Shown here: piece after piece, positions 1 to 7,951 of the stretch
How the letters are laid out: each line of letters starts with the position of its first letter
Position numbering within the stretch: the first letter of the stretch is position 1
Assembly: GCA_963794385.1 (NCBI GenBank)
Contig: CAWCDT010000008.1
Span: forward strand, 1-64,000
Direction: 5' to 3'
Length of the DNA: 64,000 bases
Source: Gaiellasilicea sp963794385
Lineage (GTDB): Bacteria > Actinomycetota > Thermoleophilia > Gaiellales > Gaiellaceae
Translations under genes and position numbers: made by a program
The notes under the pieces: generated by a model
The model's database searches: none
Told to the model about the DNA's origin: nothing
What the model saw: only the letters and a program-made list of their open reading frames with translations

Positions 1-1
1 G

Positions 2-421
2 CCGCCGGGCGCGCTCGCCGCGCCGGACTTCACCGCTGAGCTCGTGGACGGCACGACGGTGACCGCCAGCGACCTCTGGCGCGATCGCCCGCTCCTGCTC
101 GTCTTCACGGCGAGCTACTGCGAGAGATGCGCCGACATCCATCGCGAGGTCGCGCGCGCCGTCGACGAGCACGACGGCGCGATCGCGCTCGTGGGCGTCG
201 TCGGGGAGGACGACGTCGAGGGCGGCCGCGAGTACGCCGAGGAGCTCGACCTCGGCCACCCGGTCGCCGTCGCGGGCGAGCGGACCTGGCTCAACTATGC
301 GGCCCGGGAGCCGGGGCTGGTGGTTCTCGTCTCGCGGGGTGGGAAGGCGCTGCGCGGCTGGCCCGGCGGTGCGACGGCCGCTGAGCTCGAGGCGGCCCTC
401 GAGGGGCTCTTCGCGGGGTGA
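2..421 (+). CDS. Thioredoxin-like redox protein, 5' end outside window
   Basis: The frame is open from the first bases, so the N-terminus is missing; about 140 residues remain. The visible part starts APDFTAEL and continues with the strand LLLVFTASYCERC, as in the redoxin/AhpC-TSA thioredoxin fold. The CERC motif (Cys codons at 119 and 128) is the likely redox pair, and a Pro precedes the strand GLVVLV where the cis-Pro loop is expected. Proteins of this class exchange thiols and disulfides, often outside the membrane, but the partner cannot be told. The next gene starts inside its stop codon (GTGA), so the two are probably co-transcribed. Confidence 0.75.
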   Translation, partial: PPGALAAPDFTAELVDGTTVTASDLWRDRPLLLVFTASYCERCADIHREVARAVDEHDGAIALVGVVGEDDVEGGREYAEELDLGHPVAVAGERTWLNYAAREPGLVVLVSRGGKALRGWPGGATAAELEAALEGLFAG

Positions 422-843
422 CCCGCCTCGCCGCGCTCGCCTGGTACGTACTCTGCCTGGCCCTCGCGGGCGGCCCCCGGCGACGACGCACGCGGACGGC
501 GCACATCGTGGTCATGCCGGACAACAACATCCGTGAGGAAGGCGTCGAGTGCGCGGGCGCCCGTCCGTTCCGCGCGATTCACCGGGGCGCTCCGTACTCG
601 GTCGAGGACGGGGCCGGCGAGGTCGTCGCGGAGGGCGAGCTGCCGACGGCACGGCCGAGAACGCCGACCCCAGCGTCGACTGGGGGGTCGAGCGGATCCC
701 GACCGTGTGTGTGTTCGACCTCGAGGTCGACCTGCCGGAGCGGGCGCGCTACCGGTTCGTCGTCCCGGGCACGGTGCCGGTCGAGTTCGACGCCGCGCTG
801 CTCGAGGAGGACGAGCCGGTCGCAGCTCGTCCTCAGCGGCTGA
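418..843 (+). CDS. Secreted hypothetical protein, two compensating frameshifts
   Basis: A GTG start overlaps the upstream stop (GTGA). The N-terminus (ALAWYVLCLALAGG) looks like a signal peptide. The protein-like reading leaves the first frame near 643-645, where CTG CC GAC GGC lacks one base, and continues as GTAENADPSVDWGVERIPT and FDLEVDLPERARYRF in the next frame. It returns to the first frame near 830 to end in QLVLSG. The repaired product would be about 140 residues. I recognise no family. Two shifts that cancel, with sensible protein throughout, suggest sequence errors, although a decayed gene cannot be excluded. Confidence 0.45.
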   Translation: MTRLAALAWYVLCLALAGGPRRRRTRTAHIVVMPDNNIREEGVECAGARPFRAIHRGAPYSVEDGAGEVVAEGELPTARPRTPTPASTGGSSGSRPCVCSTSRSTCRSGRATGSSSRARCRSSSTPRCSRRTSRSQLVLSG

Positions 844-927
844 CGCGAGCCGGTCGAGCGCAGCGGCACCGCGGAACCTTCACTTCGTCCTCAGAAACCC
901 ATCACACGAGGTTCCTACGCTCTCGGC

Positions 928-2316
928 ATGACGCGGGTCGCGCGAGCGATGCTCGCGCTTGCGGTGCTGACGCTGGCCGGGGGTGCGGCCGAGCGCGGCC
1001 ACGCCGGCTGCTCGCCGAGCTACACGATCGGCGACCACGCGCCCGTCTGGTCGCCGACGGGCGAGTGGATCGTCTTCGACCGCCACGACATCGGCTGCGG
1101 CATGCCCGCGTTCATGACATCGGTCCGCGCGGACGGGACGGCGGAGACGCGGCTGCCGCTCTTCGGACGCCAGAGGATCGAGTGGACGCCGGACGGGGCC
1201 GCGCTACTCGGTCTCGGCCTCGCGCTCGTCGAGCCGGATGGACGGGTTCTTCGCGCGCAGCAGGAGCTCGGGCCCGACTCGAGCGTCCAGCCGTCGTTCT
1301 CCCCCGACGGGTCTGAGATCGTCTACGCGGCCGGGCTCCCGAGTCATCTGTACGCCGTCTCGAGCTCCGGCGGCGCCCGGCGCATGCTCACGACGGGCCC
1401 CGGCGAGGCACGGCCGGTCTGGTCGCCGCGCGGAGATCTGATCGCGTTCGCGGTGGGGGGCGGGCTCGACGTCGTGCGACCGGACGGGACCGGTCGCCGT
1501 ACCGTCTGGCGCGGCAACGTGGATCGCAGCGGGGTTGCGTGGTCGCCGGACGGCACTCGGCTCGCATTCATCCACTCGTCCGACCCTCGCTACATTCCGG
1601 ACCTGCTTCGCGTGGTCGACGTAGACGACGGCGGCGGGCGCGATGTTGCCCGGGGGACGTTTTCCTCGCACCCACCCGCCTGGCGGCCGGACGGCGGCGC
1701 GATCGCCGTGACCCGGCTGGAGGACGAGCGCACCGAGGTGCTCACGGTCGACACCAACGGCGCGGGAGAACACGTCTTCGGACCGGGCGGCGAGCTGACG
1801 TGGTCTCCCGACGGCAGCCGCGTCGCCTTCGTGTGGCACGGACGGTGTCCCGCAACGCGCCTCGGCGTCTACGTGGCCGCGGCGGACGGCTCCGGCGCGC
1901 GCAGGCTGACGAACGACTGCCGCTTCGAGGGTGGGCCGGGCGCCGATGTGCTCCGGGGTACTGCAGACGACGATTTCCTATTCGGCCGGGCCGGAGCCGA
2001 CGTGCTCGTCGACGGGTTCGGCGAGGACCTCCTCGAGGGCGGCGACGGCCACGACCGGCTGGCCGGAGGCGAGGAGGCCGATGTGCTCGGCGGTGGCCGC
2101 GGCGACGACTTCGTCGCCGGCGGAGGCGGCCGTGACCAGATCTTCGGCGGGCCTGGCCGCGACCGGATCGAAGGCGGCATCGCCAAGGACATGATCTACG
2201 CCGCCGACGGCGAGCGCGACGTCGTCGCCTGCGGCCCGCAGTTCGACCTCGTGGTCGCGGACCGCCTCGACGTGATCGGCCGCGACTGCGAGCTGATCCG
2301 GACCGTCCGGCGCTGA
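928..2316 (+). CDS. Secreted TolB-like beta-propeller with C-terminal RTX repeats
   Basis: This 462-residue protein has an N-terminal signal peptide (MLALAVLTLAGGAA). A propeller follows, built of PD40/WD40-like repeats with recurring SPDG motifs (SPDGSEIVYA, SPDGTRLAFI, SPDGSRVAFV). Residues ~335-430 are glycine/aspartate-rich nonapeptide repeats of the haemolysin-type calcium-binding kind (GGDGHDRLAGG, GGRGDDFVAGG, GGPGRDRIEGG). The tail has paired cysteines. It is expected to act outside the cell, folding on Ca2+; the ligand is unknown. A TACGCT box at 916-921 lies 6 nt before the ATG, suggesting a leaderless transcript. Confidence 0.85.
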   Translation: MTRVARAMLALAVLTLAGGAAERGHAGCSPSYTIGDHAPVWSPTGEWIVFDRHDIGCGMPAFMTSVRADGTAETRLPLFGRQRIEWTPDGAALLGLGLALVEPDGRVLRAQQELGPDSSVQPSFSPDGSEIVYAAGLPSHLYAVSSSGGARRMLTTGPGEARPVWSPRGDLIAFAVGGGLDVVRPDGTGRRTVWRGNVDRSGVAWSPDGTRLAFIHSSDPRYIPDLLRVVDVDDGGGRDVARGTFSSHPPAWRPDGGAIAVTRLEDERTEVLTVDTNGAGEHVFGPGGELTWSPDGSRVAFVWHGRCPATRLGVYVAAADGSGARRLTNDCRFEGGPGADVLRGTADDDFLFGRAGADVLVDGFGEDLLEGGDGHDRLAGGEEADVLGGGRGDDFVAGGGGRDQIFGGPGRDRIEGGIAKDMIYAADGERDVVACGPQFDLVVADRLDVIGRDCELIRTVRR

Positions 2317-2320
2317 ACGG

Positions 2321-3991
2321 CTACGCGCGCACGAGCGGCTTGTACTTGATCCGGTGCGGCTCGAGCGCGTCGGCGCCGCGGGTCTCTTTGACCCAGTCGG
2401 CGTACTCCTCGTAGCTGCCCTCGAACCACGTCACCTGGCTGTCGCCCTCGAAGGCGAGGATGTGGGTCGCGATCCGGTCGAGGAACCAGCGGTCGTGGCT
2501 GATCACGACGGCGCAGCCGGCGAAGTCGAGCAGCGCCTCCTCGAGCGCGCGGAGCGTGTCGACGTCGAGGTCGTTCGTCGGCTCGTCGAGCAGGAGGACG
2601 TTGCCGCCGCTGCGGAGCAGCTTCGCGAGGTGGACGCGGTTTCGCTCTCCGCCGGAGAGGTCGGAGATGCGCTTCTGCTGGTCCGAGCCCTTGAAGTTGA
2701 ACCAGGACACGTACTGGCGCGAGTTGACCTCGCGCTTGCCGAGCTCGATCGTGTCCTCCATTCCGGAGATCTCCTTCCAGACGGTGTTCTCCGGGCTCAG
2801 GTCGGCGCGGGCCTGGTCGACGTAGGCGAGCTCCACGGACTCGCCGACGCGGAGCGCGCCCGAGTCGGGCTGCTCCTCGCCGACCATCATCCGGAAGAGC
2901 GTCGTCTTCCCCGCCCCGTTCGGCCCGATCACGCCCACGATGCCGCCGGGCGGGAGCGAGAAGGTCATGTCCTCGACGAGCAGCCGGTCGCCGAACCCTT
3001 TCGCGACGTGGTCGGCCTCGACGACGACGTCGCCGAGGCGCGGCCCGGCGGGGATGTGGATCTCGACCCGGTCGAGCCGGACGTTCTGCTCCTCGGCGAG
3101 GAGCCTCTCGTACGCGGTCAGGCGCGCCTTCGCCTTCGCGTGGCGGGCTTTCGGGCTCGCGCGCACCCACTCGAGCTCGCGCGCGAGCGTGCGGCGGCGG
3201 GCCGACTCCGTCTTCTCCTCCGCGGCCAGCCGCGCCTGCTTCTGCTCGAGCCAGGACGAGTAGTTGCCCTGGAACGGGATTCCCTTGCCGCGGTCGAGCT
3301 CGAGGATCCACCCGGCGACGTTGTCGAGGAAGTAGCGGTCGTGGGTGACGGCGACGACCGTTCCCTTGTACGACTCCAGGAAGCGCTCGAGCCAGGCGAC
3401 CGACTCGGCGTCCAGGTGGTTCGTCGGCTCGTCGAGGAGGAGCAGGTCGGGCGACGAGAGCAGCAGCCGGCAGAGCGCGACCCGGCGGCGCTCGCCGCCG
3501 GAGAGCGTCGTCACGTCCCGGTCGCCGTCGGGCAGGCGCAGCGCGTCCATCGCCCGGTCGAGCGTCGCGTCGAGGCTCCACGCGTCCGCGCGGTCGATCT
3601 GCTCCTGCACGGTCGCCTGCTCGGCGAGGAGCGTGTCGAAGTCGGCGTCGGGCTCGGCGAACTGCGCCGAGATCGCGTTGAAGCGGTCGAGCAGGTCGCG
3701 CAGCGCGCGCACGCCGTCCTCGACGTTCTCGCGCACGTTCCGGGCCGGGTCGAGCTCGGGCTCCTGGGCGAGCATGCCGACGGTCGCGCCGGGAGCGAGC
3801 TCGGCGATCCCGCTCGAGGGCTCCTCGAGCCCCGCCATGATCCGCAGCAGCGTCGACTTGCCGGCCCCGTTCGGGCCGAGCACGCCGATCTTCGCGCCGG
3901 GCAGGAACGAGAGCGAGATGTTCGCCAGCACCTGGCGGTCGGGGCCGTAGAACTTGTCGGCCCGGTACATCGTGAAGACGTAGTCGCTCAC
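2321..3991 (-). CDS. ettA: Energy-dependent translational throttle protein EttA (ABC-F)
   Basis: This is a 556-residue ABC-F ATPase with two nucleotide-binding domains and no membrane part. Each has Walker A (GPNGAGKST, GPNGAGKTT), signature (LSGGERRRVAL, LSGGERNRVHL) and Walker B with the EPTNHLD / EPTNDLD ending. The length and the opening SDYVFTMYRADKFYGPDRQVL match EttA, which binds the ribosomal E site and gates early elongation by energy charge. The start is GTG. A TATCGT box (ACGATA on the plus strand, 4000-4005) lies 8 nt upstream, so the mRNA is probably leaderless. It is transcribed divergently from the methyltransferase gene. Confidence 0.96.
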   Translation of the reverse strand: MSDYVFTMYRADKFYGPDRQVLANISLSFLPGAKIGVLGPNGAGKSTLLRIMAGLEEPSSGIAELAPGATVGMLAQEPELDPARNVRENVEDGVRALRDLLDRFNAISAQFAEPDADFDTLLAEQATVQEQIDRADAWSLDATLDRAMDALRLPDGDRDVTTLSGGERRRVALCRLLLSSPDLLLLDEPTNHLDAESVAWLERFLESYKGTVVAVTHDRYFLDNVAGWILELDRGKGIPFQGNYSSWLEQKQARLAAEEKTESARRRTLARELEWVRASPKARHAKAKARLTAYERLLAEEQNVRLDRVEIHIPAGPRLGDVVVEADHVAKGFGDRLLVEDMTFSLPPGGIVGVIGPNGAGKTTLFRMMVGEEQPDSGALRVGESVELAYVDQARADLSPENTVWKEISGMEDTIELGKREVNSRQYVSWFNFKGSDQQKRISDLSGGERNRVHLAKLLRSGGNVLLLDEPTNDLDVDTLRALEEALLDFAGCAVVISHDRWFLDRIATHILAFEGDSQVTWFEGSYEEYADWVKETRGADALEPHRIKYKPLVRA

Positions 3992-4032
3992 GGCCGCTCA
4001 CGATAGCCACAGGCCGTCTCTATCCTCGACGT

Positions 4033-4677
4033 GTGAGCGGTTGCTGCGCACGTCACGGGCAGGAGGAGTTCTTCGGCGCGAGGACGGCGGCCCACGACGT
4101 CCGCAGGTACCGGCGCAAGGGACCGGATGCGATCGCCCGCTCGCTGGCGCGGCGGGCCGCTGCGCGCGGGCTCGAGGGGGCGAGCGTGCTCGAGATCGGC
4201 GGCGGCGTCGGCCAGGTCATGCTCGAGCTGCTCAAGTCGGGAGCAGCTCGGGGCGAGGTGATCGAGCTACTGCCGGACTACGAGCCGCACGTCCGCGAGC
4301 TGGCGCGTGAGGCGGGCGTCGCCGATCGGGTGTCGTTCCGGACGGCCGATCTCGTCGCCGATCCGGCTGCGGGCAGCCCGGCCGACATCGTCGTTCTGAA
4401 CAAGGTCGTCTGCTGCACGCCCGACGGGGTCGAGCTGGCCGGGATCGCGGCCACGCTCGCGCGGCGGACGCTCGCGCTCAGCTATCCGCGGCGGACGTGG
4501 TGGGTCCGCGGCGTGCTCGGCCTGGTCAACACCTACTTCCGGGTGCGCCGCCGCCGCTTCCGTGCCTACGTTCACGCACCCGAAGCTCTCGACACTGCAG
4601 TTGAGGCGCACGGTCTCGCACGGGCGTCCGAGCGCGACGGGCCGGTGTTCCGCGTCGTCGCGTTCGAGCGGACGTAG
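4033..4677 (+). CDS. Class I SAM-dependent methyltransferase
   Basis: This 214-residue protein has the Rossmann glycine-rich motif I, VLEIGGGVGQVMLELL (residues ~50-65). A downstream acidic segment (ELLPDYEPHVRELA) and motif IV region (ADIVVLNKVVCCTPD) follow. The helical C-terminal cap (WWVRGVLGLVNTYFRVRRRRF) resembles small-molecule O- or C-methyltransferases, but the substrate cannot be inferred. The GTG start is 6 nt after a TATCCT box (4021-4026), a leaderless arrangement facing away from ettA. Methyltransferase function is firm, specificity is not. Confidence 0.85.
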   Translation: MSGCCARHGQEEFFGARTAAHDVRRYRRKGPDAIARSLARRAAARGLEGASVLEIGGGVGQVMLELLKSGAARGEVIELLPDYEPHVRELAREAGVADRVSFRTADLVADPAAGSPADIVVLNKVVCCTPDGVELAGIAATLARRTLALSYPRRTWWVRGVLGLVNTYFRVRRRRFRAYVHAPEALDTAVEAHGLARASERDGPVFRVVAFERT

Positions 4678-4686
4678 GCTTTGGTC

Positions 4687-5301
4687 ATGAGCGAGCTCGG
4701 CCTGTTTCCACTCGGGATCGTGCTGCTCCCGACGGAGCAGATCCCGCTGCACATCTTCGAGGACCGCTACCAGGAGCTGATCGGTGAATGCCTCGCCGAG
4801 GAGCGCGAGTTCGGGCTCGTCTACGCGCACGACGACGGGCTCAGCGAGATCGGCACGCGGGCCGCGGTGACCGAGGTGCTCGACCGCTTCGAGGACGGCC
4901 GGATGAACGTCGTCGTCGAGGGGCGCGAGCGTTTCAGGTTGCTCGAGCTCACCGAGGGACGCTCGTACCAGACCGGGCTCGTCGAGCCAGTCGAGGACGA
5001 TGCCGACAGCGCCGATCCGGAGGACTCCGAGCAGGCCGTCGAGCTCTTCCACAAGCTCGTGGAGCTGACCGGGGCCGAGGTCGAGGAGCCGAGCCTCGCG
5101 GCCGAGCAGCTGTCGTTCGAGCTCGCCGGGCGCTTCGAGTTCGCGCCGGAGCTGAAGCAGCGGCTCCTGCAGCTCACCTCCGAGCGCGAGCGGATGCATC
5201 TCCTGGCGGAGCTCCTGGCGGGCGCGGCCACCGCCGTCGAGCGCGAGCGCGAGATCGCCCAGCGCGCCCAGGGCAACGGCAAGGTAGACCCGCGTGGCTG
5301 A
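4687..5301 (+). CDS. Lon N-terminal (substrate-binding) domain protein
   Basis: About 204 residues covering only the N-terminal PUA-like domain of Lon protease: LGLFPLGIVLLPTEQIPLHIFEDRYQELIGE and the later EGRERFRLLEL. There is no AAA+ or protease domain, so this is a stand-alone Lon-N protein. Such proteins are common in Actinobacteria and their role is unclear. I prefer ATG 4687 over an in-frame TTG at 4681, because TAGGCT (4675-4680, overlapping the previous stop) lies 6 nt before the ATG, giving a leaderless start. sufS begins 6 bp after the stop. Confidence 0.85.
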   Translation: MSELGLFPLGIVLLPTEQIPLHIFEDRYQELIGECLAEEREFGLVYAHDDGLSEIGTRAAVTEVLDRFEDGRMNVVVEGRERFRLLELTEGRSYQTGLVEPVEDDADSADPEDSEQAVELFHKLVELTGAEVEEPSLAAEQLSFELAGRFEFAPELKQRLLQLTSERERMHLLAELLAGAATAVEREREIAQRAQGNGKVDPRG

Positions 5302-5307
5302 TCTACC

Positions 5308-6559
5308 ATGAACCATGGCGGTAACTGCCAGGCAAAGCTCGACGTCCAGCGCATCCGGGACGACTTCCCCTACCTCGAGGAGCTCCAGAACGGCAAGCCG
5401 GTCGCGTTTCTCGACTCGGCGGCGTCCGCTCAGAAGCCCCGCGTCGTGCTCGAGGCGATGAGCCGGTTCTACGAGACGTCGTACGCGAACGTGCACCGCG
5501 GCGTCTACCGGCTCGCCGAGCGCGCGACCGAGGGGCTCGAAGGCGCGCGCGAGAAGGTGCGCGCGCTGCTGAACGCGACCGACGCCCGCGAGGTGATCTT
5601 CGTACGCAACGCGACGGAGGGCATCAACCTCGTCGCGTACTCCTGGGGCCTCAACGAGCTCGGTCCGGGCGACCTCGTCCTCGTCACCGAGCTCGAGCAT
5701 CACTCGAACTTCGTCCCCTGGCAGTACATCGCCAACCGGACGGGTGCCGCGTTCCGAATGCTTCCGCTCGACGAGAACTGCGAGCTGCGGCTCGATCTCG
5801 CGGACGAGATCGCGGGCGACGCGCGCGTCAAGGTCGTGGCCGCGGGGCTCACCTCGAACTCACTCGGCACGAACAACCCGATCGAGCGGCTCGCGGCCTG
5901 GGCGCACGAGCGCGGCGCGATCGTCGTCGGCGACGCTGCGCAGGCGGCCCCGCACCGGCGGCTCGACGCTCAGACGCTCGGCTGCGACTTCCTCGCGGTC
6001 TCGGGACACAAGATGTGCGGGCCGAGCGGCGCCGGGGCGCTCTGGGGCCGCGCCGAGCTGCTCGAGAAGATGGAGCCCTTCCTGCTCGGCGGCCACATGA
6101 TTCGCATGGTCGGCGACGAGAAGACGACGTGGGGAGCGCTTCCGCATAAGTTCGAGGCGGGAACCGCGGCGATGGCGGAGGCAGTCGGCTTCGGCGCCGC
6201 GATCGATTACCTGAGCAACGTCGGCTTCGACGCGATCGAGCAGCACGAGCACCGCCTCGTAGCGTACGCGCTCGACGCGCTCGTCCGACCTGCCGTGGCT
6301 AACGCTCTACGGGCCGCCGGCCGACCGCCGCGCCGGGATCGTCTCCTTCAACGTCGAAGGTGTGCATCCCCATGACGTCGCTCAGATCCTCGACATGGAG
6401 GCCGTCGCCATCCGCGCCGGCCACCACTGTTGCCAGCCGCTGATGCGGAGGCTCGGCGTGGTCGCGACGAACCGGGCCAGCTTCTATCTCTACACGACCA
6501 CCGAGGAGATCGACCGCCTCGTCGCCGGGCTGCACCGAGCGAGGCAAGTGTTCGCTTGA
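5308..6559 (+). CDS. sufS: Cysteine desulfurase SufS, one frameshift
   Basis: SufS is a PLP enzyme that takes sulfur from cysteine for Fe-S cluster assembly. The first frame gives residues 1-~325, including the PLP-lysine motif SGHKMCGPSG and TELEHHSN. The conserved protein then continues one frame over (LPWLTLYGPPADRRAGIVSFNVEG) through the catalytic cysteine loop RAGHHCCQPLM to TTEEIDRLVAGL. The shift lies near 6285-6292 and corresponds to one extra base or two missing. Both halves are well conserved with no other damage, so I suspect a sequence error. sufU starts within its stop codon (TTGA), forming a sufS-sufU-Rieske operon. Confidence 0.92.
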
Positions 6560-6984
6560 GTGAGTTCGATCAGCTGTATCGCGAGGTCATCCTCGACCAC
6601 TACAAGAACCCGCGCGGGCACGGGCTCCTCGACGCACCCGATGCGCAGGCCGAGGGGCAGAATCCGCTCTGCGGCGACGAGGTGACCGTCTCGCTCCGGT
6701 TCGACGGCGACGTGATTGCGGACGTCGGCTTCGAGGGTCGCGGCTGCGCGATCTCCCAGGCAGCGACCTCGATGCTGACCGAGCTCGTGGTCGGCCGGGA
6801 CGCGGACGAAGTGGCGCGGATGCCGAAGGAGGAGCTGCTCGAGGAGATCGGGATCCCGCTCACGCCGGTCCGTCTGAAGTGCGCGATCCTCGGCCTCGGC
6901 GTCCTGAAGGTCGCCCTGCACAAGTCGAGGGGCACGCCGCTCCCCGACGAGTGGGCCCAGGGCGACGACCTCACGATTTCCTAG
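6556..6984 (+). CDS. sufU: SufU-type Fe-S assembly sulfurtransferase/scaffold
   Basis: The predicted product has 142 residues and starts at TTG (MSEFDQLYREVILDHYKNPRG) overlapping the sufS stop. The three conserved cysteines stand in NPLCGDEV, GRGCAISQAATSML and RLKCAILGLGVLK. The insertion between the second and third (ELVVGRDADEVARM) is typical of SufU rather than IscU. SufU usually binds zinc and accepts persulfide sulfur from SufS. A longer upstream extension of the frame overlaps sufS and is not protein-like, so I reject it. The Rieske gene follows with a 1-nt overlap. Confidence 0.93.
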   Translation: MSEFDQLYREVILDHYKNPRGHGLLDAPDAQAEGQNPLCGDEVTVSLRFDGDVIADVGFEGRGCAISQAATSMLTELVVGRDADEVARMPKEELLEEIGIPLTPVRLKCAILGLGVLKVALHKSRGTPLPDEWAQGDDLTIS

Positions 6985-7295
6985 TGGCCACCGTCGACGT
7001 CTGCCCCGAGGCGGAGCTGCCGCCCGGGCACGTGAAGATCGTCTGGTCCGGGCCGATCGCCATCGGCGTTTACAACTGCAACGGCAGCCTGTACGCGATC
7101 GAGGATCGGTGCTCCCACGACGACGGGCCCCTTTGCGAGGGAGAGTGGGAGCCGGACGAGTGCGTCGCCATCTGCCCACGTCACGGCTCACGCTTCGACA
7201 TCACGACCGGAGCAGCGCTGACGCTGCCGGCCTACCAGCCGGTCGCGACCTTCCCGGTGCGCGTCGAGGACGGCTGGGTTCGCGTCGACGTCTAG
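6984..7295 (+). CDS. Rieske-type [2Fe-2S] ferredoxin
   Basis: A 103-residue single-domain Rieske protein. The cluster ligands are visible as CSHDDGPLCEG (C-x-H) and CPRHGSRFD (C-x2-H), spaced about 20 residues apart. The rest (LYAIEDRCSH, PVATFPVRVEDGWVRVDV) matches soluble small-subunit ferredoxins of the NirD/BphF type. GTG 6984 shares one base with the sufU stop. Position at the end of a SUF mini-operon suggests an electron-transfer part in, or simply benefit from, cluster assembly. The partner enzyme is unknown. Confidence 0.88.
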   Translation: MATVDVCPEAELPPGHVKIVWSGPIAIGVYNCNGSLYAIEDRCSHDDGPLCEGEWEPDECVAICPRHGSRFDITTGAALTLPAYQPVATFPVRVEDGWVRVDV

Positions 7296-7666
7296 GACGG
7301 CTGCGTCGCGTCGAGCTGCCGGTCGCGCAGCCGGGCGGCCAGCGTCTCGGGGTCGTCCACGCTGAGCACGACGCGGCGGAACTCGTGCCCGGCGAGGTCG
7401 AGCACGATCGCCCGCTCCCGGTCGTCGACGTCCAGGAACGACCACCGACCGTGCTCGCGGAAGCGGCCGCGCTGCGTCGTGCCGAACGGCGGCGTCGAGA
7501 GCCCGATCCGCCACGCGAGTGCACCTGGCGGGTCGGTCAGGCCGACCGAGACGAAACGGATCGCCGTGTACGGGACGCGCACCATGCCGGTGAGTGTCGC
7601 GAGCGCGGCGAGCCCCGAGTAGTCGACGACGAGCGCCTCCTCGCGCAGGTCGATTCGGCGGCTCAT
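7292..7666 (-). CDS. Hypothetical protein, PH-like fold possible
   Basis: The gene encodes 124 residues with alternating beta-strand segments (EALVVDYSGLAALATL, RVPYTAIRFVSVGL, GRWSFLDVDDRERAIVLDLAG) and a C-terminal helix. This pattern resembles small bacterial PH-domain proteins. No catalytic motif, signal peptide or membrane segment is visible. The ATG is preceded at 6 nt by TAGGAT (ATCCTA on the plus strand, 7673-7678), so the transcript is probably leaderless. The 3' end overlaps the Rieske gene tail by 4 nt, convergently. Function unknown. Confidence 0.6.
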   Translation of the reverse strand: MSRRIDLREEALVVDYSGLAALATLTGMVRVPYTAIRFVSVGLTDPPGALAWRIGLSTPPFGTTQRGRFREHGRWSFLDVDDRERAIVLDLAGHEFRRVVLSVDDPETLAARLRDRQLDATQPS

Positions 7667-7717
7667 GCCTCGATCCTATGCCCGGTCTTCCCGCGCTGCG
7701 CCGGCCGTCTGTGCTGC

Positions 7718-7947
7718 TACAGTCGAGCTACCGCGGAAAGGAGGTGGTCCGGCAGTGGAGATTTCCAGTACGGGCAGTGGAGGTGCCAGCCGGTAGGGAC
7801 GTGCCCCTGGGACCTGCAAGGGGAATCGTCTAGCCAGCGTAGGGGGCCCGCGGAACGACTCGCGCCGCTTCGGCAGGAAGCGTCTCTGCCAATACCAGGC
7901 TGGTAACCGAAGATCGAGGGGCCGCGCGAGCGGCCCCTCGTCTTTTT
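7718..7947 (+). ncRNA. Candidate stand-alone short transcript (small RNA or tiny ORF)
   Basis: No long reading frame fits here, yet the stretch has the parts of a transcription unit. TACAGT (7718-7723) could be a -10 box. AAAGGAGGTGG (7737-7747) is nearly a full complement of the 16S rRNA 3' end. A strong terminator closes it at 7915-7947. Two tiny frames follow the Shine-Dalgarno sequence: GTG 7755 (13 codons, MEISSTGSGGASR) and GTG 7744 (30 codons, VVRQWRFPVRAV...ARGIV). The 7861-7880 segment folds as a hairpin with CGCTTC/GAAGCG arms. I could not match it to 6S, SRP, tmRNA, RNase P or 6C RNA. Confidence 0.45.
7915..7947 (+). terminator. Intrinsic terminator
   Basis: The arms CGAGGGGCCGC and GCGGCCCCTCG pair perfectly over 11 bp with a GCGA tetraloop, followed by TC and five T. 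It ends the candidate transcript that starts near 7730 and also lies just beyond the 3' end of the minus-strand SDR gene (stop at 7952). Confidence 0.9.
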
Positions 7948-7951
7948 GCTG

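Noticed and set aside
2354..4006. 550-codon frame opposite ettA, and similar long antisense frames (for example 32367-33554, 32903-35020, 42602-43963)
   Set aside because: They mirror strong genes on the other strand, show Arg/Glu/Val-rich low-complexity composition, and carry no recognisable domain. High GC alone produces such frames.
5285..5307. Leaderless promoter for sufS
   Set aside because: No TANNNT at 6-8 nt before ATG 5308. The gene is 6 bp from the preceding stop and is more simply part of the same transcript.
7737..7750. AAAGGAGGTGGTCC as part of a 16S rRNA gene end
   Set aside because: It is the complement of the 16S 3' tail for only 13 of 14 bases, no rRNA sequence flanks it, and a strong Shine-Dalgarno tract explains it.
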